From Eubacterium sp. CAG:786 (GTDB lineage: Bacteria; Bacillota; Clostridia; Oscillospirales; Ruminococcaceae), in contig HF989504.1 of the NCBI GenBank assembly GCA_000432175.1, positions 1-7,006 on the forward strand: 7,006 nt of DNA, read 5' to 3'. This document shows positions 1 to 4,945 of this stretch, piece by piece. Numbering within the stretch: position 1 is the first letter of the stretch; the number at the start of each line of letters is the position of its first letter. The position numbers and the translations under genes are program-made. The notes below the pieces were generated by a model. That model saw only the letters and a list, made by a program, of their open reading frames with translations, was not told the origin of the DNA and ran no database searches.

Positions 1-21
1 AAGTCACTTTAGTGACTTTTT
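1..21 (+). terminator. Rho-independent terminator of an upstream gene
   Basis: A 7-bp perfect stem (AAGTCAC at 1-7 with GTGACTT at 12-18) closes a TTTA loop, and the run of T at 17-21 gives the uridine tract. This is a short intrinsic terminator for a plus-strand gene ending before the window. It could also stop alr transcripts arriving on the minus strand if T residues continue to the left of position 1, which cannot be seen. The stem is AT-containing and only moderately stable. Confidence 0.55.
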
Positions 22-32
22 CGACGGTCTGA

Positions 33-59
33 ATCCCCTGCACGATGAATGCAGGGGAT
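33..59 (-). terminator. Hairpin after alr, possible terminator
   Basis: A 10-bp perfect inverted repeat (ATCCCCTGCA at 33-42, TGCAGGGGAT at 50-59) encloses a 7-nt loop. It lies 8 nt past the alr stop codon. It is GC-rich and stable, but neither strand has a proper T tract right after it: on the minus strand it is followed by TCAGACCG. It may stabilise the alr mRNA 3' end, or act as a terminator together with the hairpin at 1-18. The structure is seen directly; the role is inferred. Confidence 0.45.
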
Positions 60-67
60 AACTGTTA

Positions 68-1204
68 TCAGAGGTATCTGAGTAGATCCTTCTCCTCTCC
101 GTTTTCGATGTACAGCCGGGGAACTCTCGTGCCGATGCAACAGAGAAGCTCATAGCTTATCGTTCCTGCGATTTCAGCCGCATGGTCGATGGAGGAACCA
201 CCGTATGTTTCGTTGGAATACACCGTTACGACGTCGCCTATCTTTGCTTCGGGAATATCAGTGATGTCTATGAGGGTCTGGTCCATGCATATTCTTCCGC
301 AGACAGGTGCAGGCTTTCCGCAGACGAGGACGTTCCACTGACCGGAAAGCTTTCTGTTGAACCCGTCGGCGTAACCGCAGGGAATAAGCGCCAGCCTGGT
401 AGGTTTGTCAGCGGTGAATGTCCTGCCGTAGCTTACCGTTACGCCGGGCTGTATCGTCTTGATCTGGCAGATGACCGATTTCAGCGAGAATATCGAGCCA
501 ATTCCATCGGGAAGCGGGTATTCGATATTCGGACGGTGACCGTACATCACGATGCCGGCGCGGACGAAATCTGCGTCAAAGCCCTTGTGGAACAGAATTC
601 CACCGCTGTTCTGGCAGTGCATGGGGATATTCCTGCTCCTGCAGATGTCGGAAAGCCGCTTGTATTGCAGCTGCGTGAATTCCTCGTCCTCTTTTTCGAG
701 AGAGTCGGCGACTGCAAAATGAGTGTAACCGGCTCTGCACTCAAGCCCGGGGAGCGCGAGAATACGGTCGGCTTCCTCGCCGGTGGTGATACCTACGCGG
801 GACATTCCAGTGTCGAATTTGATATGCACCGGCACTTTCACGCCTGCGCTGACTGCAGCCTGCGAAAGTTCTTCGGCGTATTCCACGCTGCCGACGGTGA
901 ACAGGTAATTTTTGTCAACGTTCTCCAGCGCCAGCGGAACATCGCAGTAGCCGAAAATTAGGATATCGCCTTCAACTTTTGCTGAGGAAAGGTTCTGCGC
1001 TTCCCACAGGTTGGAAACCGCGAAGTGCTTTACTCCGCAGTTGTTCAGCGCTTTTGCGGTTTCAGCGTCGCCGTGCCCGTATGCATTCGCCTTTACTATC
1101 GCGATGATGTCCTTGTCGCCGGCATAGCTGCGGATTATATCAATATTCTTTTTCAGGACGTCGAGATCGATTTCTGCCCATGTTCTGTGATAAAAATTCT
1201 TCAT
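68..1204 (-). CDS. alr: Alanine racemase (PLP-dependent)
   Basis: Interconverts L- and D-alanine in the cytoplasm, supplying D-Ala for the peptidoglycan stem peptide. The 378-aa product has the usual length and two-domain form: an N-terminal fold-III (TIM) barrel and a C-terminal beta domain. The PLP-binding lysine is K38 in VKANAYGHG (37-45). MSRVG (134-138) carries the conserved Arg. The second catalytic base, Tyr, is Y259 in VSYGRT (257-262). The C-terminal domain shows GYADG (277-281), GRICMDQ (303-309) and YELLCCIGTRVPR (351-363). The ATG start is set by a strong GAGGAG site 5 nt upstream. The gene is divergent from the LCP-like gene. It is expected to be transcribed from the minus-strand promoter at 1353-1381, giving a leader of about 140 nt. 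All key residues are present, so it should be active. A catabolic DadX-type role is less likely without a D-amino acid dehydrogenase nearby. Confidence 0.97.
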   Translation of the reverse strand: MKNFYHRTWAEIDLDVLKKNIDIIRSYAGDKDIIAIVKANAYGHGDAETAKALNNCGVKHFAVSNLWEAQNLSSAKVEGDILIFGYCDVPLALENVDKNYLFTVGSVEYAEELSQAAVSAGVKVPVHIKFDTGMSRVGITTGEEADRILALPGLECRAGYTHFAVADSLEKEDEEFTQLQYKRLSDICRSRNIPMHCQNSGGILFHKGFDADFVRAGIVMYGHRPNIEYPLPDGIGSIFSLKSVICQIKTIQPGVTVSYGRTFTADKPTRLALIPCGYADGFNRKLSGQWNVLVCGKPAPVCGRICMDQTLIDITDIPEAKIGDVVTVYSNETYGGSSIDHAAEIAGTISYELLCCIGTRVPRLYIENGEEKDLLRYL

Positions 1205-1209
1205 GTTCG

Positions 1210-1215
1210 CTCCTC
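1210..1215 (-). promoter_or_regulatory. Ribosome binding site of alr
   Basis: Read on the minus strand this is GAGGAG, 5 nt before the ATG at 1204-1202. It is a near-perfect Shine-Dalgarno sequence and fixes the alr start. Confidence 0.85.
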
Positions 1216-1221
1216 AATGTG

Positions 1222-1250
1222 TTGAAATTTCTGAAAAAGTGTGGTATAAT
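1222..1250 (+). promoter_or_regulatory. Sigma-A promoter reading toward the LCP-like gene
   Basis: A -35 box TTGAAA (1222-1227), a 17-nt spacer and a perfect -10 TATAAT (1245-1250) are present, with an extended -10 TGG just before the -10 (1242-1244). The start of transcription is expected near 1257, leaving a leader of about 178 nt before the ATG at 1435. The -35 box lies only 7 nt beyond the alr ribosome site, so the promoter sits inside the DNA that encodes the alr leader. It is probably the promoter of the whole 1435-6601 gene run, since no better plus-strand promoter was seen in 1250-1434. Confidence 0.75.
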
Positions 1251-1295
1251 AGAATTAGGTATTTGATTTGTTATGCCATGCGGGCTATTTCCGCC

Positions 1296-1317
1296 TGATT
1301 ATAAACTTGATTATAAA
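1296..1317. repeat. Short direct repeat TGATTATAAA x2
   Basis: Two exact 10-bp copies (1296-1305 and 1308-1317) are offset by 12 bp, just over one helical turn. On the minus strand each contains TATAAT, giving two extra -10-like boxes for alr, but neither has a recognisable -35 at 16-18 nt. It could be a tandem protein-binding site between the two facing promoters, or simply AT-rich sequence. Confidence 0.5.
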
Positions 1318-1352
1318 TAACTATGCCGCAGATCTTCAGATATACCTTATCT

Positions 1353-1381
1353 ATTATATTACTTCTTCTCCAAAATTTCAA
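1353..1381 (-). promoter_or_regulatory. Sigma-A promoter of alr
   Basis: On the minus strand the -35 box is TTGAAA (1381-1376), the spacer is 17 nt, and the -10 is a perfect TATAAT (1358-1353). Transcription should begin near 1346 and run leftward to alr, with a leader of about 140 nt. The nine bases from the -35 (TTGAAATTT) are identical to those of the plus-strand promoter at 1222, so the pair forms an inverted duplicate. This promoter overlaps the leader of the LCP-like gene. Confidence 0.72.
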
Positions 1382-1422
1382 TACCTTTTCATAAATAGTC
1401 TGGAGAAAACAGCGGCTCAATG

Positions 1423-1427
1423 AAAGG
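1423..1427 (+). promoter_or_regulatory. Ribosome binding site deciding the LCP-like start
   Basis: AAAGG lies 7 nt before the ATG at 1435. The competing in-frame ATG at 1420 has only GGAGA (1402-1406), about 13 nt upstream, which is rather far. The 1435 start is therefore preferred; the difference is five residues. Confidence 0.6.
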
Positions 1428-1434
1428 CAATACT

Positions 1435-2322
1435 ATGGCAGTACGCAGAAAAAGCAACTGGTATATCTACTTCATCTCATTCGGGATAACACTTGCAATG
1501 ATAATCATGGTGGTCCTTTCTCTGAAGGATCTGATATTCCCGCAGAGCAAGGAGACCGGGCTGAACACCAACGGCACCCTGTCAGAGGATTTTGTGCCCG
1601 ACCAGAGCATGAACCTTTCCGTTATGACGATGATATCCGACGCGGACCACGACCTGCCGTCGCTGTTCATCGCGGTGGTTTACGACGCAGTCGAGAACAG
1701 AATGACCTATATTCCTGTGACTGAGGGTATCGCGCTGCAGTCCGCGGGCAGAACTCTGCCGAACATCTACGCGGCGCAGGGCGGCAGCGGCGTTGCAAAG
1801 GCAGTGGGCGGTATCATCGGCGTGGATTTCGACGGGTATATACGCTTTACGCGCAACAGCCTGCTTAACCTGCTTTCCGCTTTCGGAAATGTGGAATACG
1901 ACGTTGCAAAGACCATACTGATAACCGACGGCTCCGACTCTGAGGCTATAAATTCCGGCACGCAGATATTCACGCCTGACATGCTGTTCAGGTACATCAT
2001 GTTCGCTGATTTCGGCGAGGGTGAGAGTTACCGTTTCAATATGATCGGTTCAATACTCATCGAGCTTTTCAATCAGAATGTTTCTTATATCGACAGTTCG
2101 CTGCTTGACGTGTACGCTTCCAACATCATGGATAATGCGGAAACTGACCTTACCACCGAGCGCTATAAGAGCAGCAAGGCAGCAATGCTTAATACGATAA
2201 AATACGGCATAAATCCTGCGGAATACTATGTTCCCTATGGCGACTACAACGACGACGGAAGCTTCACCATCTCCCCGAATTCCGTGCAGACGATACGCCA
2301 GAAAGCAGGACAGACCGATTAA
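1435..2322 (+). CDS. LCP (LytR-CpsA-Psr)-like membrane protein, degenerate
   Basis: A 295-aa protein with a short basic N-terminus (VRRK at 3-6), one membrane segment (about residues 9-30) and a predicted extracellular domain. Residues 77-157 follow the LCP pattern: a strand matching 'LVTINPKTKKVTLLSIPRDT' (here SLFIAVVYD...MTYIPVTE), then a helix leading to GIIGVDFDGYIRF and LLSAFGNVEYDV, which resembles the 'GIPIDYYVxVNFDGFxxLVDALGGVxVDV' core. Residues 225-256 resemble the 'TNL' C-terminal helices (AETDLT). LCP enzymes attach teichoic-acid-like or capsule polymers from undecaprenyl-pyrophosphate carriers to peptidoglycan. Here the 'PRDT' arginine/aspartate motif reads PVTE, and the 'YxRxR' arginines read YIMFADF, so transferase activity is doubtful. 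It may be a regulatory or scaffold paralogue. It is the first gene after the plus promoter, 10 nt before the LUD gene. An ATG at 1420 is an alternative start. The family call is moderate and the exact role unknown. Confidence 0.62.
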   Translation: MAVRRKSNWYIYFISFGITLAMIIMVVLSLKDLIFPQSKETGLNTNGTLSEDFVPDQSMNLSVMTMISDADHDLPSLFIAVVYDAVENRMTYIPVTEGIALQSAGRTLPNIYAAQGGSGVAKAVGGIIGVDFDGYIRFTRNSLLNLLSAFGNVEYDVAKTILITDGSDSEAINSGTQIFTPDMLFRYIMFADFGEGESYRFNMIGSILIELFNQNVSYIDSSLLDVYASNIMDNAETDLTTERYKSSKAAMLNTIKYGINPAEYYVPYGDYNDDGSFTISPNSVQTIRQKAGQTD

Positions 2323-2328
2323 CGGAGG
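2323..2328 (+). promoter_or_regulatory. Ribosome binding site deciding the LUD gene start
   Basis: CGGAGG sits immediately after the LCP-like stop codon and 4 nt before the ATG at 2333. The reading frame stays open upstream to an ATG at 2228, but that part overlaps the LCP-like coding region, has no LUD similarity and no ribosome site. The true start is therefore 2333. Confidence 0.75.
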
Positions 2329-2332
2329 CACT

Positions 2333-2950
2333 ATGGAAGAGAGAATACAGCGCACAATGTCGGCGCTTGAAAGGAACAACATGAAAGCCTACTACGCCGA
2401 GAGCCGCGACGAGCTGTTCGACATAGTACGCGGACTTGTGAAGAATGACAAACTCATCACCGCAGGAGGCTCTGTCACCCTTGAGGAAAGCGGCGTCAAG
2501 CAGATGCTCATGACGGAGTTCAAGGGCGTGTATCTTGACCGTTCCGAGGGAAAAACTCCCGAGGAGGTCGAGGATATCCTGCACAAGGCGTTTGTTTCTG
2601 ACACATTCTTTGCTAGCAGCAACGCAGTCACCGAGGACGGAGAACTGTACAACGTCGATGGCAGGGGCAATCGCGTTTCCGCTATGATATACGGACCGAC
2701 GCAGGTGGTTCTGATAGTCGGCGTAAACAAGATAGTCAGGGACATGGAAGAAGCCGTCTGTCGCGTTGAACAGGTCGCTGCGCCGAAGAATACCAGGCGC
2801 CTGAATTCCGGCACGCCATGCGAAATAACCGGAAGCTGTGCCCATTGCAGGAGCAGGGGCAGGATATGCTGCTCCTACGTCCGAATGGCTCAGCAGCGCG
2901 TCAAGGACAGAATTAAAGTGATCATCGTCAACGAAAGCTTAGGCTATTAA
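2333..2950 (+). CDS. LUD-domain protein (LutC/YkgG-like, PF02589)
   Basis: A 205-aa single-domain LUD protein. The family is named for lactate utilisation, where LutB and LutC act in an iron-sulfur lactate dehydrogenase complex. Stand-alone members in clostridia have no established function. Visible hallmarks are the phosphate-binding-type loop ITAGGSVTLEESG (42-54), SSNAVTEDGELYNVDGRGNR (95-114), the strand VVLIVGVNKIV (125-135) and PKNTRRL (151-157). The tail is cysteine-rich: C163, C169, C172, C179 and C180, with TGSCAHC and RICC, then RIKVIIVNESLGY at the end. The cysteines could bind metal or an Fe-S cluster (inference). It sits between the LCP-like gene and manA, 15 nt before the latter. 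No lutA or lutB partner is present in the window, so a lactate oxidation role is not supported by context. Confidence 0.85.
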   Translation: MEERIQRTMSALERNNMKAYYAESRDELFDIVRGLVKNDKLITAGGSVTLEESGVKQMLMTEFKGVYLDRSEGKTPEEVEDILHKAFVSDTFFASSNAVTEDGELYNVDGRGNRVSAMIYGPTQVVLIVGVNKIVRDMEEAVCRVEQVAAPKNTRRLNSGTPCEITGSCAHCRSRGRICCSYVRMAQQRVKDRIKVIIVNESLGY

Positions 2951-2965
2951 GAAAGGATACATATT

Positions 2966-3931
2966 ATGGCAATATTAAAACTGAAAGCACCCTGCAAGGA
3001 CTACATCTGGGGAGGCAACAGACTTCGTGAGGAATATGGAAAGGAATTGGATTCCGACAGGATAGCGGAAAGCTGGGAACTCAGCTGCCACAAGGACGGT
3101 CAGAGCATGATCGCAGGCGGTGAGTTCGACGGCAGGACGCTTTCCGATTACATCGCTGCAAAGGGTAAGTCCGTTCTGGGCAAGAATTGCGACCGTTTCG
3201 AGTACTTCCCGGTGCTGATAAAGCTTATCGACGCCAAGGATAACCTGTCCGTTCAGGTGCACCCGTCCAATGATTACGCACTGCGCGTAGAGGGTGAATA
3301 CGGCAAGACGGAGATGTGGTACATCGTTGACTGCGACCCCGGCGCTGAGCTTCTTTACGGCTTCAAGCACGAGATAAGCAAGGAAGAGTTCGCAGAGCGC
3401 ATTGCCAACAACACTCTTCTGGAAGTTACAAATAATGTTCCAGTGCACAAGGGCGACGTGTTCTTCATCGAGAGCGGCACGCTCCACGCTATCGGCAAGG
3501 GAATTCTCATCGCAGAGATACAGCAGAATTCCAACACTACATACAGAATTTACGATTACGGCAGAGTTGGCAAGGACGGCAAGCCGCGTGAACTCCACGT
3601 TGAGAAGGCCAAGGACGTCACCAACCTCGTTCCCCCCAGGTACCCCACCACCGCACAGGGCGCTCCCACCGCTATCCAGGGTGGAACAGAAACGCTGCTG
3701 CGTTCCTGCGAGTATTTCAATGTCAACAAGCTGGAGCTTTACGGCACTGCAAAGCTCACTGCGGGCGAGGGTTCGTTCAACTCCCTGCTGGTTCTTGACG
3801 GTAATTTTGAGGTTGCCGCAGGTGCTGAAAAGGTCGGCGCAAAGAAGGGCGACAGCCTGTTTGTAAGCGCAGGCACCGGGGACTACACCGTCACCGGCAA
3901 GGGCACGATAATCCTCACTGACATCATCTGA
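2966..3931 (+). CDS. manA: Mannose-6-phosphate isomerase, class I
   Basis: Interconverts mannose-6-phosphate and fructose-6-phosphate in the cytoplasm. It links mannose use to glycolysis and supplies mannose-6-phosphate for GDP-mannose and envelope sugars. The 321-aa length is that of the short Bacillus/clostridial type I enzymes rather than the roughly 390-aa enterobacterial form. It is a cupin-fold zinc enzyme. The predicted zinc ligands are Q97 and H99 in VQVHP (96-100), E116 in GKTEMWY (113-119) and H174 in SGTLHAIG (170-177). The active-site arginine is R194 in TTYRIYDYGR. YIWGG (13-17) and SWELSCH (36-42) are also conserved. The C-terminal part (about 235-321) is a second small cupin-like domain. 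An AAAGGA site lies 8 nt upstream of the ATG. It is followed by glk after 20 nt, forming a hexose-phosphate pair. Confidence 0.95.
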   Translation: MAILKLKAPCKDYIWGGNRLREEYGKELDSDRIAESWELSCHKDGQSMIAGGEFDGRTLSDYIAAKGKSVLGKNCDRFEYFPVLIKLIDAKDNLSVQVHPSNDYALRVEGEYGKTEMWYIVDCDPGAELLYGFKHEISKEEFAERIANNTLLEVTNNVPVHKGDVFFIESGTLHAIGKGILIAEIQQNSNTTYRIYDYGRVGKDGKPRELHVEKAKDVTNLVPPRYPTTAQGAPTAIQGGTETLLRSCEYFNVNKLELYGTAKLTAGEGSFNSLLVLDGNFEVAAGAEKVGAKKGDSLFVSAGTGDYTVTGKGTIILTDII

Positions 3932-3951
3932 CATCTGACTGGAGGCTTATT

Positions 3952-4908
3952 ATGGCAGTCCACCTCGGCATAGACATAGGAGGCACCAATATAGCGTGCG
4001 GAATAGTGAACGAAAACTGCGAGATAATCGCGCGTTCCAAGGTCAAGACGAATTCACCGCGCCCATATGCGGAGATCCTCGCAGACATAATCCGCGCGGC
4101 TGAACTTGCGTGTGCGGAAGCGGAGATCACACCACAGCAGCTTGGTTCCATCGGCATCGGCTGCCCGGGGACATGCAATCAGGCGACCGGCGTGGTGGAG
4201 TATTCCAACAACCTCGGTTTCGTGAATGCGCCGCTGCGCACCGACATTGAGAGCAGGTTCGGGGTGCCGACATTCCTCGGCAACGACGCGGACGCCGCTG
4301 CATTCGGTGAGTACTGCGCAGGCGCCGCGAAAGGCGCGGATACCGCAGTCGTTATTACGCTGGGCACCGGCGTTGGTTCCGGCATCATAATCGACGGAAA
4401 GATATACAGTGGCTCCAATTACGCCGGTGGAGAGATAGGGCACACCGTTATCGTCGTGGACGGACGTCCATGCACCTGCGGGCGCAGGGGCTGCTTTGAA
4501 GCGTATTCCTCGGCGACCGGGCTTGTCAACATGACCCGCGAGACTGCCGGAAAATTCCCCGAGAGCCTTATGGCAAAGATTATAAGGCAGGAGGGCAAAG
4601 TCAGCGCAAGGACTGCTTACCAGGCGATGAAGCAGGGCGACGAAGCCGGAAAGTACGTCACCGACATGTACGTGAAGTACCTCGCAGTGGGAATCACCAA
4701 TGTGATAAACATATTCCAGCCGGATATTCTGTGTATCGGCGGTGGGGTATGCAACGAGGGCGATACGCTGCTCATTCCGCTTAAAGAAGCGGTCGCAGAG
4801 CAGGTGTACTCCAAGAGAAGCGCTAAAAATACCGGGATCGTGATTTGCTCCCTCGGTAATGACGCAGGAATAATCGGCGCGGCAATGCTGCACAGATCCT
4901 GCAAATAA
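3952..4908 (+). CDS. glk: ROK-family glucokinase
   Basis: Phosphorylates glucose to glucose-6-phosphate with ATP in the cytoplasm. The 318-aa protein has the actin-like ROK fold. The phosphate-1 loop is GIDIGGTN (6-13), the catalytic Asp is D112 in LGNDADAAA (109-117), and the phosphate-2 motif is LGTGVGSG (137-144). GGEIGH (159-164) and the zinc motif CTCGRRGC (174-181) give the H164/C174/C176/C181 ligand set and the following conserved E183. IGGGV (242-246) is the adenosine loop. There is no N-terminal DNA-binding domain, so this is a kinase and not a ROK repressor. Some ROK kinases prefer mannose, fructose or N-acetylmannosamine. With manA directly upstream a broader hexokinase or mannokinase role is possible, but the sequence most resembles Gram-positive glucokinases (GlcK). 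GGAGG lies 6 nt before the start. ilvD follows after 37 nt. Confidence 0.92.
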   Translation: MAVHLGIDIGGTNIACGIVNENCEIIARSKVKTNSPRPYAEILADIIRAAELACAEAEITPQQLGSIGIGCPGTCNQATGVVEYSNNLGFVNAPLRTDIESRFGVPTFLGNDADAAAFGEYCAGAAKGADTAVVITLGTGVGSGIIIDGKIYSGSNYAGGEIGHTVIVVDGRPCTCGRRGCFEAYSSATGLVNMTRETAGKFPESLMAKIIRQEGKVSARTAYQAMKQGDEAGKYVTDMYVKYLAVGITNVINIFQPDILCIGGGVCNEGDTLLIPLKEAVAEQVYSKRSAKNTGIVICSLGNDAGIIGAAMLHRSCK

Positions 4909-4916
4909 AAAGAATA

Positions 4917-4930
4917 CCCGGTATGCCGGG
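4917..4930 (+). other. Small hairpin in the glk-ilvD gap
   Basis: CCCGG (4917-4921) can pair with CCGGG (4926-4930) around a TATG loop. No T tract follows, so it is not a terminator. The 3' arm runs into the purine-rich stretch GGGAGGAAAGGA before ilvD. The ribosome site nearest the start (AAAGG, 4934-4938, 7 nt from the ATG) remains outside the stem. It may be an mRNA processing or stability element, or have no role. Confidence 0.35.
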
Positions 4931-4945
4931 AGGAAAGGAAACATC

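Noticed and set aside
182..961. Long open frame on the plus strand opposite alr (259 codons)
   Set aside because: It lies fully antisense to a gene with all alanine racemase motifs, has no ribosome site, and its translation shows no recognisable domain. It is an effect of the codon bias of alr.
1257..1434. Riboswitch or T-box in the long leader of the LCP-like gene
   Set aside because: I looked for conserved riboswitch or T-box cores and a terminator hairpin with a T tract. Only weak pairings (GCGG/CCGC at 1280-1294) were found.
2228..2332. N-terminal extension of the LUD gene
   Set aside because: The stretch overlaps the LCP-like coding region in another frame, is Thr/Pro/Arg-rich without LUD similarity, and lacks a ribosome site, whereas ATG 2333 has CGGAGG just upstream.
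2975..3934. Long minus-strand open frame opposite manA (319 codons)
   Set aside because: It mirrors almost the exact extent of manA, whose zinc ligands and motifs are intact. The translation is low-complexity in composition with no known motif. It is a shadow frame.
4909..4945. Terminator or attenuator between glk and ilvD
   Set aside because: The 5-bp hairpin has no T tract and the gap is too short for a T-box or leader-peptide attenuator.
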